From: Lycorma delicatula
Taxonomy: Eukaryota; Arthropoda; Insecta; Hemiptera; Fulgoridae
Direction: 5' to 3'
Assembly: GCF_047948215.1 (NCBI RefSeq)
Contig: NC_134467.1
Span: 40,153,020-40,217,019, forward strand
DNA length: 64,000 nucleotides
Shown piece after piece: positions 43,817-55,037 of the stretch. The notes under the pieces are model-generated. The model was not told where the DNA came from and made no database searches. It was given only the letters and a program-made list of their open reading frames with translations. Made by a program: the position numbers and the translations under genes. Each line of letters opens with the position of its first letter. The first letter of the stretch is position 1.

Positions 43817-44873
43817 CAGGTTGTCCCATATAAAACGCAACCCAATCTTATATTGGTAGGTATTGAAATAATAAAAAGGCATGTGTAAATGTAAATGTAA
43901 TTTTTATTATTACCATCCATTACCTTACATTTAGAGTAAATGTTGGAACTGGCCGCTGTCTTCTTGAGTACAAGCTTCAATTCTTTTTACAGCGTTTCTT
44001 GTAAATTTTACAATGAACTGCGATGAACTGAAATAAAATATCCTGATATCGTTCTTCATTAATGGTGTACTCGAAAAAAATAGGACCTATTATTTTCTTC
44101 CGCGATATCGCGCACCACACGCCCGACTTCTGCGGGTGTAATTGTTTTTCGTGATAAACGCGGGGATATTCCAAATTCTACTGTTTTAGCTGATTTGATA
44201 GCCATCGAAATGAAACCGTGCCTCATCTGTGAAAAATAACGAATCCATAACGTTAATTCCCTCAGGCAGAAATCGACGGAACCGTTGACAATATTGTAGC
44301 CGTTTTTCTTTGTCGGGTTCAAGAAGTCGATGAACCGTTTGAACGCAATAAGGTCGTAATTGTAATCGTTTGGTCGCCCGATGAACAGTCGATTTAGACA
44401 AATTAATTTCAGCAGACAAACGTCTGATCGATTTATTTGGCGAGGCGAGTAATCGGTCTTTGATTTCAGTGATTGTATCTGTATTCAACACTGACGCAGA
44501 TCTTTTGTGTTCCTTGTTATTAACAGTACCGTTCTGTCTAAATTTTGCAACTGACCTTAATACTGATGTTTTGTTAGGAGCCGGTTTATCCGGGTACTTA
44601 TGGCGAAACAAATCTTGCACTGCCACTGCTGATTTCGTACTGAAGTACGACTCGACAATGAAAACACGTTCATCTAGCGAATCCACCACCATGTCTCTTG
44701 CAATACACTGAACGTTATGATCGCATTGTTGTTAATATTGGTAGTGTTCTACTGCGTCGCCGCGATGTGCAGATGTTGGACGAGTCCATTTCAGTAACGA
44801 GTAGGGGAGTAAGCTTGACTTTTGAAATTTCATGGATGAGTGATTGATGGGTTACATTTTATATGGGACACTG
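43817..44873 (-). pseudogene. mar-A4, internally deleted mariner
   Basis: 1,057 bp between TA (43815-43816) and TA (44874-44875), with CAGGTTGTCCCATATAAAAC on one side and CAGTGTCCCATATAAAATGT read inverted on the other. About 225 bp are missing relative to mar-A3. The start codon at 44692 is intact (MVVDSLDERVFIVESYFSTK) and the frame is open for 168 codons through AEINLSKSTVHRATKRLQ to FFTDEARFHFDGYQIS. It then shifts. The second and third Asp segments (LQHDGATSH, SPDLTAAD) are deleted: the join near 44010 connects the RYQDILFQFIA region to the C-terminal RNAVKRIEACTQED-like codons. Confidence 0.85.
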
Positions 44874-44884
44874 TAGTTTTCGTT

Positions 44885-45303
44885 TACCAAAAACCTCTAA
44901 TAGTATGTTTGAGTGCTTTCGGATCAGTAATCCATCCTCAGCAACATTGATGTGTTGTAATTATTTACTTCACGTATTATTAATTGTACTAAATTGAATT
45001 TTAAAAATAAAAATTATAAATATAAGAATTGATCGTCAAAAGATAAAATAATGTCACCGTTATCCGTCATGTCAACAGAACAACTGACACTTTCATACCG
45101 ACATGACGGTTAAAGTTGACATTACTTTTGACACACCTTTTGACGATCAATTCCTATATTTATAATTTTTATTTTTAAAATTCAAGTTAGTACAATTAAT
45201 GATATTTTAAAGTAAGTAATTATAATTATAACATATCAATGTACCTGATGATGGATTACTGATCCGAAAGCGTTCGAATATATTATTAGATATTTTTGGT
45301 AAG
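44885..45303. mobile_element. foldback element, ~190-bp arms
   Basis: The left arm (TTTACCAAAAACCTC, GAGTGCTTTCGGATCAGTAA, AACATTGATGTGTTGTAATT, AAAATAAAAATTATAAATAT, AATTGATCGTCAAAAG) is repeated inverted on the right, ending TATTTTTGGTAAGC. The centre carries CCGTCATGTC/GACATGACGG. The complementarity is about 85-90%. It is non-coding and begins 10 bp after mar-A4. Confidence 0.75.
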
Positions 45304-45328
45304 CAGAAACTATTATTATATAAATAAA

Positions 45329-45740
45329 CTAGCAGACACGGCAATGCTTCGCTATTGCTAGATTTGAAATTTATAATAGATTTCATTGCTAGAAAAAAAT
45401 TGTGGTATCCCTTCACTTAATTTTGTCAAGAAACTCTAATCAAAAGCCTCGCCAAATTTACTAGTTTTTCTTGTAATTCTGATTTCATTTTTAACCGAGT
45501 CCATAAAATTTCTAAAATTATCTTCCTTAATATATGCACTATAAAGCTATTTCCATACTTCAATAAATTCGACCTTAAATTCAGTGTAACTTAAGAATAA
45601 TTAAATTAATCTTCTTGAAATTTTCACATGCACAACTTCATATGCACTACTACAACTTACCTTAATTTCAATGAAATTGATTTAGTAGTTTTGGAAACTT
45701 TCGTCCCACAAAATGTTATATATAAGCTTATATATATAAA
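45329..45740 (-). mobile_element. Helitron-like 3' end, second copy
   Basis: On the minus strand: a GCAAT/ATTGC hairpin (45354-45358 with 45341-45345), nine bases, CTAG (45329-45332), then T. The terminus matches 1491-1520, but the interior differs. No helicase is seen. Confidence 0.45.
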
Positions 45741-45921
45741 ATTATAACAAGGAAAACCCAAATTATGTGACTGGTACTTTGATACTCATGATAAATCAAA
45801 ATATAAAGAAAATGCATTCCTCTCCACTCACACCATGCGATCGAAATTAATACTTTTCTTCAAAAAGTCGTTAAAAATAATTAAATCATTTTAAATAAAA
45901 TAAAAATGGAAAATTAAATTT

Positions 45922-48178
45922 GTTCGAGTTATAGAAGTTTGATTAATCAAATTTTACGAATTATTCTACTAAAAAAATTGTTAATATTATTTTTTTTAAA
46001 ATTATAATATAATTTTTATTGAAAAACTAGTCGGCTAAGGGGAAGAGCCCTCTGTCTAGACTGGAATAATGGAGATGTTCGAGTTATAGAAGTTTAGATT
46101 AATCAAATTTTACGAATTATTAGAAATTATAGAAATTTTACGAAATGAATTAGAAAATGGTGTTATAGAGGAAGAAGAGGAAGTTGAGGAGGATGAAATG
46201 GGAGAAACAATACTGAGATCTGAATTTAAGAGAGCATTAAAAGATTTAAATGGCAGAAAGACTCCTGGAATAGACGGAATACCTGTAGAATTACTGCGCA
46301 GTGCAGGTGAGGATAGATTATAAAAACTGGTGTGTAATATTTATGGAAAGGGGGATTTCCGTCTGACTTCAAAAAATGTGTTATAGTCATGATACCAAAG
46401 AAAGCAGGGGCAGATAAATGTGAAGAATACAGAACAATTAGTTTAACTAGTCATGCATCAAAAATCTTAACTAGAATTCTATACAGAAGAATTGAGAGGA
46501 GAATGGAAGAAGTGTTAGGAGAAGATCAATTTGGTTTCAGGAAAAGTATAGGGACAAGGGAAGCAATTTTAGGCCTCAGATTAATAGTAGAAGGAAGATT
46601 AAAGAAAAACAAACCGACATACTTGGCGTTTATAGATGCATCAAACCAGTCAAATGACTGAAGACAAAAAAAACAAAAAAAAAAACGAATTATTCTACTA
46701 AAAAAATTGTTAATATTATTTTTTTAAAATAATAATAAAATTTTTATTGAAAAACTAGTCGGCTAAGGGGAAGAGCCCCCTGTCTGAACTGGAATAATGG
46801 TAATGTTCGAGTTATAGAAGTTTTTATTAATCAAATATTACGAATTATTGTACTAAAAAAAATTGTTAATATTATTTTTTAAAAATAATAATAAAATTTT
46901 TATTGAAAAACTAGTCGGTTAAGGGGAAGAGCCCCTGTCTGGACTGGAATAATGGTGATGTTCGAGTTATAGAAGTTTTTATTAATCAAATATTACGAAT
47001 TATTGTACTAAAAAAAATTGTTAATATTATTTTTTTTAAATTATAATAAAATTTTTATTGAAAAACTAGTCGGCTAAGGGGAAGAGCCCCTGTCTGGACT
47101 GGAATAATGGTGATGTTCGAGTTATAGAAGTTTTGATTAATCAAATTTTACGAATTATTGTACTAAAAAAATTGTTAATATTATTTTTTTAAAATTATAA
47201 TAAAATTTTTATTGAAAAACTAGTCGGCTAAGGGGAAGAGCCCCTGTCTGGACTGGAATAATGGTGATGTTCGAGTTATAGAAGTTTTGATTAATCAAAT
47301 TTTACGAATATTGTACTAAAAAAAATTGTTAATATTATTTTTTAAAAATAATAATAAAATTTTTATTGAAAAACTAGTCGGCTAAGGGGAAGAGCCCCTG
47401 TCTGGACTGGAATAATGGTGATGTTCGAGTTATAGAAGTTTTGATTAATCAAATATTACAAATTATTGTACTAAAAAAAATTGTTAATATTATTTTTTTA
47501 AAATAATAATAAAATTTTTATTGAAAAACTAGTCGGCTAAGGGGAAGAGCCCCTCTCTGGACTGGAATAATGGTGATGTTCGAGTTATAGAAGTTTTTAT
47601 TAATCAAATATTACGAATTATTGTACTAAAAAAAATTGTTAATATTATTTTTTAAAAATAATAATAAAATTTTTATTGAAAAACTAGTCGGCTAAGGGGA
47701 AGAGCCCCTGTCTGAACTGGAAAATGTTAATGTTCGAGTTATAGAAGTTTTGATTAATCAAATTTTACGAATTATTCTACTAAAAAAATTGTTAATATTA
47801 TTTTTTTAAAATAATAATAAAATTTTTATTGAAAAACTAGTCGGCTAAGGGGAAGAGCCCCTGTCTGGACTGGAATAATGGTGATGTTCGAGTTATAGAA
47901 GTTTTTATTAATCAAATATTACGAATTATTGTACTAAAAAAAATTGTTAATATTATTTTTTTAAAATAATAATAAAATTTTTATTGAAAAACTAGTCGGC
48001 TAAGGGGAAGAGCCCCTGTCTGAACTGGAAAATGTTAATGTTCGAGTTATAGAAGTTTTGATTAATCAAATTTTACGAATTATTCTACTAAAAAAATTGT
48101 TAATATTATTTTTTTAAAATAATAATAAAATTTTTATTGAAAAACTAGTCGGCTAAGGGGAAGAGCCCCTGTATAAAA
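45922..48178 (+). repeat. ~155-bp satellite array
   Basis: The landmark CTAGTCGG(C/T)TAAGGGG occurs at 46027, 46755, 46911, 47066, 47220, 47374, 47529, 47684, 47837, 47992 and 48145, spaced 153-156 bp except where a LINE is inserted. Each unit contains AGGGGAAGAGCCCCT, a 5-bp stem hairpin, and GTTCGAGTTATAGAAGTTTT. Eleven units in all, the first ones slightly diverged. Confidence 0.95.
46122..46684 (+). pseudogene. RTE/L2-like LINE inserted in satellite, internally deleted
   Basis: The 5' part encodes GETILRSEFKRALKDLNGRK, TPGIDGIPVELLRSAG, then after damage IPKKAGADKCEEYRTISLTS, FGFRKSIGTREAILGLRLIV and KKNKPTYLAFID, at which point it jumps straight to ASNQSND and the poly-A tail. The RT palm with FADD and the thumb are gone. 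ACGAATTATT at 46112-46121 and 46685-46694 is the target duplication within a satellite unit. Confidence 0.9.
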
Positions 48179-49001
48179 TGGAATAATGGTTATGAGAATA
48201 ATACTAATAAATAATAATTGAACCCTGAAAAGCTCTCTTTCCTTCAATATCTCGTTCTTGATATACAATTTCCTGTTGTGGACGAAAATATTCTTTTTGG
48301 TTCTCCTTTCCCTTACACCATATCTCGGGAGAGAGCTGAAAATCGAATATGTTGTAAAACGCATAGTTTTCCATTTTTACGTTGAAAAACGAAATCAAGA
48401 ACTGTTTTAAAATTCGTTGTCAAAAAGGGAAAATTGATAACGCCTCCTCTAAGAGTGCTAGGACCCCCAGGGATCGGGACCCAAATAGTTTTAAATCTTC
48501 CCTGGGATAACACGAATCTACTCGTTCTAATCGTTCGGTTGGTTTTCGCGTAATAATTTTATTTATTTTTTATATAAAAAGTTATATTAAACATCTTTTT
48601 ATTTTAAAATGGTAACGTATATATAATAAATATAAATAACAGAAAATAATTTAAATGAAATATAAAAAGGTATAACAGATTTTATTTTTTATATTTCATT
48701 GTCTTTTAACATGAAGGATATTCACACTATGTAAATATGCAAATGTACGTAAAAACATCTAGATGGAAATGAACACAAAATAAATAAATTCATCCGATTG
48801 AAAAAAAAGAAAAAAACAATTGAAAATCACGTAAAAATAAAACAATAAACAAAGGGAATAATGCTGAACTGAAAAAAAAAAACACATAAAACTGATAATA
48901 AGTTAAAATTTCCTTTTACAAAAAAATAAATAAATAAAAAACGTTTTTATGTTTATATTTCTGTTAATTCAAATACGTATTCATTGCTCAGTCACTTGCT
49001 T
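48179..49001. other. Unassigned; unknown repeat then AT-rich
   Basis: 48220-48540 is less AT-rich (CTAGGACCCCCAGGGATCGG, CTTCCCTGGGATAACACG) and may be a repeat of unknown class. 48540-49000 is AT-rich. No gene seen. Confidence 0.4.
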
Positions 49002-50970
49002 GGTCCCAGAACTGTATCTCTCTTATTTTCTACGATATCCCATTTAAAACGCCAAAAATAGGTTCAAAAAATACATTTTTTTACGTTTGACGTACAATAA
49101 CGTTGTTAAATTGGCAATAAATGATACATTTTTTAAACATAAAATGTAGAGAATTTAATTATAAGAAGATTGATGTAAATAATGTCAACAGAAAACAAAT
49201 AAAATTTTAAACATGTCGACTTTTATTAACAACAAAACAGATTGAAAAAACTTTTTCGTTATGTACAATAGAAAATAACTGGAGGAAGAAAGAATACTTT
49301 CGGTTTTTTTATAATAATGACAAAATGCTACTTACAAGTAGTATTTCATGTGGTTTAATAACTTTCAAAAATGCCAGCGTTGTGTTCAATGCGCTTTTTA
49401 ACGCGTTGTACTGGATTTTGTGTTGCCAGTCTAACGGTATCTTTGCGTTCCTCGATTATAGCTGCAGCGTTGAGAATGGGAGCGATCAGTTCATCGCGTG
49501 TGTCTACGTTTTGCTTGTAAACCTCATTTTTCAACCATCCCCACAAACAAAAATCCATTGGAGTGAGGTCTGGGGATCTCGGTGGCCAATTAACCGGCCC
49601 TCCACGTCCTATCCATTTACCAGCAAACTTTTCATCAAGACATTGCCTTACTTGATTAGTGAAATGTGTAGGAGCTCCATCAAGTCGGTAATACATTTCA
49701 ATTCGTTTTGCTAAGGGGATATTTTCCGGCAATATTATAAATTCATTACGTAAAAATTCCAGATAATTTCTTCCTGTGACACGAGTTGTAGTATGAAAGG
49801 ACCGATTAATTGGTCATCTATGATACCGCACCAAACATTCACTGAAAATCGTTGCTGGAAATTTTTTTCTACTGTAGCATGTGGGTTTTCTTCAGATCAT
49901 CAATGCGCATTCCGTGTGTTGTTTATTCCGTTACGAGTGAAAGTAGCTTCATCCGAAAATAATATAAATTGAATTAAATGTTGATTCCTATTAACCCGTT
50001 GACAAAACTGCAGCCGGCTGGCGTAGTCACCAGGCCGGAGATGTTGCACTTTCTGAGTATGAAAAGGATGCAGTCCATTACTATTTGACGTCCTCCATAC
50101 TCTACTTTGTGAAATATTGAGCGTGTTGTAATTAATCGTGTGCTCGTTGCCGGACTACGTTGAACCATCTGCAGAATGTTTTCACCTTCATCAGCACGAT
50201 TTGCTTGTCTTTCAGATGAAATATGAGCGCTGGGAAGTGTACCATTCACACGAAGATTATTAAAAATTCAAATAAATACTTTACGATTTAGTACAACACG
50301 ATCGGGATACCTATGTCGATATTCCGTAACCGCTGCCGCAGCACTTCCATTGTAAAATCCATAGATGAAAATCATGCCGGCATATTCGGCATTAGTGAAG
50401 ATACGCAGCATTTTTCAAAATAAAAGCAAACAGAATTTCACTTTTTTTAATAGACGTCATTTTTATGCACTGTAAAATTAATACAAAATTACACTTCTTA
50501 ACAGTTTTCTGAAATTTTTACAATAAGAATTCGACGTAATACTGCAAACACGATTGATCAGCGAAAGGTTATTTAATACATTACCACAATTAACTGACAA
50601 CAATGAGTAGTATTTAAACAAATTGTGATGAAGAAAATCAGTGTTGCCAACTTGTTTTTCGTAGATCTAAAATTATTGTACCTACTAAACATGATTTCTT
50701 TTTTTGCAACATTTTCTTCTAAGTTTTCGTCGGTTTTGTTGTTAATAAAAGTCGACATGTTTATATATTTATTTATTTTTTGTTGACATTATTTACATCA
50801 ATCTTCTTATAATTAAATTCTCTACAATTTATGTTTAAAAAATGTATCGTTTATTGCCAATTTAACAACGTTATTCTACGTCAAACGTAAAAATAATGTG
50901 TTTTTTAACCCTATTTTTGGAGTTTTACATGAGATATCATAGAAACTAAGAGATATACAGTTGTGGGACC
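49002..50970 (-). mobile_element. DD41D mariner mar-D with ~240-bp inverted repeats
   Basis: The left arm (49002-49241) and the right arm (50732-50970) are about 90% inverted copies of each other. Shared blocks in order: GGTCCCA…ACTGTAT, ACGTTTGACGTA, AATAACGTTGTTAAATTGGC, TAGAGAATTTAATTATAAGA, AGATTGATGTAAATAATGTC and ACATGTCGACTTTTATTAAC. A transposase gene fills the space between. No TA could be confirmed at the outer ends. Confidence 0.75.
49355..50411 (-). pseudogene. mar-D transposase, triad kept but frame broken
   Basis: ATG at 50411: [20 protein letters not shown] and [19 protein letters not shown], a stop near 50278, NLRVNGTLPSAHISSERQAN, QRSPATSTRLITTR, then frameshifts. The first Asp is in LFSDEATFTRNG (about 49955), the second in YRLDGAPTHFTNQVRQCL, the third in RSPDLTPMDFCLWGWLKN, 41 residues later, so this is DD41D. 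The C terminus has VQRVKKRIEHNAGIFESY and stops at 49355. At least three frame disruptions make it inactive. Confidence 0.8.
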
Positions 50971-51212
50971 TATTTTTTCGATTTCCCAGCTCAAAAAGCA
51001 TAAGAAACAATTGAATTTGCCCCTTAATTGACCTTCCCAGAATTTCAGAAAGCCTTAATTTACCCGGAGGAACTGAAACTCGGGGGAAATCTTTCACTCT
51101 GTATAACTCTGTAACGAAGCGTTTTCGGACCTATGTTTATATGAACTTTTTCTTATTTTTAGCCTCTAGAATGAGTTGTCAAAGTATTGCCCTATCCTTC
51201 TGAATCACTCTG
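50971..51212 (+). repeat. MITE3 copy
   Basis: TTTGCCCCTTAATTGACC, CCAGAATTTCAGAAAG, GGGAAATCTTTCACTCTG, GACCTATGTTTATATGAACT, ending TGAATCACTCTG before TA (51213-51214). It follows the right arm of mar-D directly. Similarity with 16050 extends leftward past the arm boundary. Confidence 0.55.
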
Positions 51213-51330
51213 TAGAAAGAGTAAAGTAATATTAAAAAAATAATAAATTGTCGCATAAAATTCTCAAATTCGCCAGTCGAGAATTTTATTAATGCAATGA
51301 AAAAAAAATTGCTTCTCATTTTGCATCATT

Positions 51331-51622
51331 CTTTATTTTTCCTTCTTAGCCTCCGGTAATTACCTTTCAGATAATACTTCAGCAAATGAAATGTATGAGT
51401 TTAGATGAAGTGTAAAGTCTTGTAAAGTCTCAATTCGACCGTTCCTGAGATGTGTGGTTAATTGAAAAACTCAACCACCAAAGAACACCGGTATCCACGA
51501 TCTAGTAGTATTCAAATCCGTGTAAAAATAACTGATTTTACTAGGACTTGAACGCTGGAACTCTCCACTTCCAAATCAGCTGATTTGGGAAGACGCGTTC
51601 ACTATTAGATCAACCTGGTGGG
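51331..51622 (-). mobile_element. SINE2, complete
   Basis: From the tail TTTATTTTTCCTTCTTAGCC to the head inverted (GAACGCGTCTTCCCAAATCA, CACCAGGTTGATCTAATAG). The head boxes are partly mutated. Confidence 0.8.
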
Positions 51623-51700
51623 TCTCTCATTTTGAATCCGGGATATAATATCTGTACTCATTTTCGTTTAATAATCAATCATTTACGTGATGAAAAAACA

Positions 51701-52573
51701 AAAAATCTGATGTGGGCACCACATGACTTCCTTGAACTCCCGTTAAATTATATAACATTTTTTTAAAATGAAAAGTACATAAATTTTATTTTATTAATAA
51801 CTTTTGATATTTTTTATCTTTTTTATTGTTATAACTGAATTATTTATCGTAATTTTTTTTACAATCAGAGGTTAATAATTATTAATAAATCAATATACTT
51901 TTTTTTTCGTTTAACCTCCGAGTCCACAGTTAAGCATTACTTCAGAAGATGAGATGAATGATTTGTGCCGTGTGTGAAAATGCCATTCCTGACCGGAATT
52001 CGAACCCGGGACCTCTGGGTGAAAGGCCGAGACGCTACCACTCACGCTATAGAGGCCGGCAAATCAATATACTTAAATTTAAAAAAAGTTCACACGAAAA
52101 AGAAGATAAAGTCTAAGTCGAAGCAATGTGTCTTCCCCTTGTAAGATCCAAATATTTCATTAATTAAAATTTTATTTGGCTATAACTCTAGAACCGATAA
52201 AAATAAGCACCACTTATCCTTGAAAACTTCTTAATGACGGCTTATTACTGAAGTTAACAAAATATCCAAATGTTTTGGATTTCGGGCTTTTTCGGACACT
52301 TTTGGTTCAGTCGATTGCAATAAAAAGGGAAGATGTACAACTAGATGATACTAGAATGTTACAACAGATGTTACCTTGATCGTAAATCAAAAATTTCAAC
52401 ATCCTACGGCTAATCGTTTTTGAGTTATGCGAGATATATACATACGTACAGACGTCACGCCAAAAAAAAAATCAAATTGGATTCAGGGATAGGCAAAATG
52501 GATATTTTTTTTGAAATCTGAAAACCGAAACTTTTTGCGAACACAATACTTTACTTCGTACAAGCAAGTAAAA
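51701..52573 (+). mobile_element. MITE1 with nested SINE1
   Basis: AAAAATCTGATGTGGGCACC at the left, TTCGTACAAGCAAGTAAAA at the right. After removing the SINE1 and one target copy it is about 700 bp. One of the two most complete MITE1 copies. Confidence 0.75.
51901..52060 (-). mobile_element. SINE1, complete, with 14-bp TSD
   Basis: 160 bp between AAATCAATATACTT at 51887-51900 and 52061-52074. Head (minus): GGCCTCTATAGCGTGAGTGG with B box GGTTCGAATTCC; tail: GGAGGTTAAACGAAAAAAA. It defines both ends of SINE1. Confidence 0.9.
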
Positions 52574-53059
52574 TGTAACAACACAGTCTATCAAATAAAA
52601 TTTTTATTTCTGAAAGTTAAGTTAAAACAGTAAAAATTCTCCAGCGAACGGTTTTGCAGTACAATTTTAACATAAAATTCGATCTCATCACATCTTCTAG
52701 TTGACCGTAAACGTTACATTCCAAAGAATTTCACGGACGTGGAAAAAATAAAACACTTCAACAAAGAATCCATAAAAAACTGTACCTGTCAGAAATTCTA
52801 AAACCTAGCGAAATTGAAATACGGTTAAAGTGTAAAAAAATTTGAGAGTTCAGAATATAAAATGTTACAAAATCGTAAATTATATTCAGTAGGATAAAAA
52901 AGAGAATATACGGGAAAATCAAAGCAACTTTACAGCGTAAGTATAGCGTCCCAGATATATGAAAGAGGAAAATAAATTTAGACATTTTATGGACTCTGTT
53001 AAAAGTGAAATCAGGACTAAAAGATAAAAACAACTAAATTTGACATGGCTTTTGATTAA
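52574..53059. other. Unassigned AT-rich
   Basis: No reliable gene. It may be part of the larger repeat of which MITE3 is the right end. Confidence 0.4.
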
Positions 53060-53316
53060 TGTTCCTTGGTAAAATTAAGTGAAAGGGTATTTTCACCACA
53101 ATTTTCATATAAAACCACTAAATATACCCCTTAATTTTGGTCTCAATAATTTTAGTATGGCTTAATTCTACCGAAGGCGCAAAAATCAGAGGAAATCTTT
53201 CACCAGCCGATACTAAAGAAGCGATCTCGAAACTTATATTTATATGAATTTTCTTTTTTATTTTCACCTACAGAATATGTCCTGAAATTTTATTACATTA
53301 TTTGTCAATCACTCTG
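53060..53316 (+). repeat. MITE3 copy
   Basis: ATACCCCTTAATTTTGG, CAATAATTTTAGTATGG, GAGGAAATCTTTCACC, TTATATTTATATGAATTTTC, ending TCAATCACTCTG at TA (53317-53318). Confidence 0.55.
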
Positions 53317-53559
53317 TATTTTAAACAATAAATATGGATTTTAATCAAAATTATTTTTCATTTTATAATTAATTGTATATTTAATTTATTTAATGATTCT
53401 GTTCTAATCAAGGTTTCATCATGGTTTCCCTTGGTTGATCCAGTAAAATACATAGATATTAAATATATATCAAAATGTGGAAGATTTTAAACAGTTATTA
53501 AACGAAACAGAATTTTTCAATTAATTTTATTAATCGTAGCTCTTTGGTATTGAGATATA

Positions 53560-54914
53560 CAGAGTGATTTTATAGTCCTATTACCCAATTGTTAATTTCT
53601 GGTAATTTATTTCTAAGAAAGGGAAATTTTGTTTTGTACACGAAGTTGGTAGCGCTACTCAACCGATATAGATACGGCATTGTTGGTTGATTCTCTTTAA
53701 ACTGTGTAAACTTTTGTGCTGTTTCCGATCGTGTTACGAACAGAATGTCTTTTACCATAGAACAACGAGGTTTCATTCTTGAACAATATTTTGCCACGAA
53801 ACGTACGCGAGTGTAAAAAAGAAATATTTCAAATTACATTTTTTGGTGTTCCTCCGCCAGAAAGAATGCTAATTTCTAGGCTAGGAAACCGATTTCGAGA
53901 AACAGGTAGCGTTTGCGACAGAAAACGTAGCGGTCGACCGACTCGCTTGACAGATGACGTTTTAGAGAGTGTGAAAACAAGATTGCTCAATACTTCACGG
54001 AAAAGTTTACGAAAACTTTCCACGCAAGTCGGTTTGTCATATTCGAGTGTTCAGAAAGCCGCTAAAATTTGAAATTGTATCCGTATCGCGTACGATTTGT
54101 CCAAGAGCTTCAGCCTCCAGATTTAAACAAGCGATTGCAATATTTCCGTCGGTTTAGGACTCTGGTAAATGATAACAGAATCGAATTTTTAAACACTGTT
54201 CTTTATAGATGAAGCTTAGATCCATCTCGATGGTTATGTGAACAGTCAAAACCGTCGAATTTGGGCGGTTGAAAATCCTAACGCTTTACAAGACAAATTT
54301 TTGCATCCTGAAAAAATTGGTGTATGGTGTGCGATATCTCGTCATCGTATAGTCGGACCCGTGTTCTTCAAAAAGACAGTAAATGGTGAAGTATACAGGA
54401 ATATTGTGCGCCAATTTGTATCCCTCATGGAACCTCAAGAGCGGTATTGCCGGTTTCAGCAAGATTGCGTTACATGCCACACGTCTCGAGAAACCGTGAA
54501 TTTTCTGCAAGAGTTCTTTGATGATCGAATAATAAGCAAGGGCTTACGGCCTCCAAGGTCCCCAGACCTCACATCTCCTGACTACTTTTTGTAGGGCTAT
54601 ATTAAGTCCGAGGCCTTCAAAAACAATCCTCACAATATTGATGAACTTATTAATATTGATGTCAATATTACAGACTTAATCACGAATATTTCCAATGCAA
54701 CTCTTAAAAAGGTTTCTGCTAATATGCTGAAAAGAGTCCCTGCATGTATGACCGCAAGTGGTGGGCATTTTGAGCATATTCTTTAACAATTATATAAGTA
54801 ACAGCTTTTTATTAAATCTCTTTTGTGAGTAACAAATACATTTTTTTATTCCACCTAAATTTCCCTTTCTTAAATTACATTTATAATTGGGTAACAGGAC
54901 TAAATATCACTCTA
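53560..54914 (+). mobile_element. mar-E, unit 1
   Basis: 1,355 bp after TA (53558-53559): left end CAGAGTGATTTTATAGTCCT, right end inverted TAGAGTGATATTTAGTCCTG, followed by TA (54915-54916). The terminus resembles the MITE3 right end (CACTCTGTA). Confidence 0.85.
53745..54786 (+). pseudogene. mar-E transposase, unit 1, inactive
   Basis: ATG at 53745: MSFTIEQRGFILEQYFATKR, TRV, then TAA and a frameshift; RLGNRFRETGSVCDRKRSGR and KSLRKLSTQVGLSYSSVQKA (two helix-turn-helix parts); FIDEA, TAG, IHLDGY (first Asp present); NSQNRRIWAVENPNALQDKF; FQQDCVTCHTSRETVNFLQE (second Asp; the usual Gly after it is Cys); RSPDLTSPDYFL (third Asp), TAG, GYIKSEAFKNNPHN; C terminus SGGHFEHIL. I count 38 residues between the second and third Asp, as in mar-A. 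At least three in-frame stops and two frameshifts. Confidence 0.85.
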
Positions 54915-55037
54915 TATAATGAATGTAAACGTTCGTTTCAAAATCTTAAATTTCCGAAAGTTCTTCACCGATTGCTATGAAATTTTGACACAACTTTGCA
55001 TTCGAATACGCGCGTGTTTTTATTCACCTAATATATA
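54915..55037 (+). repeat. Helitron-like spacer
   Basis: GTAAACGTTCGTTTCAAAAT, CACCGATTGCTATGAAATTT, CACAACTTTGCATTCGAATA and CGCGCGTGTTTTTATTCACC. It matches 33895-33950 and continues, beyond mar-F, at 61099-61135. It recurs in units 2 and 3 (57303-57425, 59691-59813). Confidence 0.6.

Noticed and set aside
45922..48178. CRISPR array
   Set aside because: The 155-bp units are continuous satellite monomers with no unique spacers.
49325..49714. 129-codon plus-strand frame
   Set aside because: It is antisense to the mar-D transposase, which explains the open frame.
53570..53797. 75-codon minus-strand frame conserved in all three units
   Set aside because: It overlaps the mar-E end and start region antisense; conservation is due to the recent duplication and not to selection.
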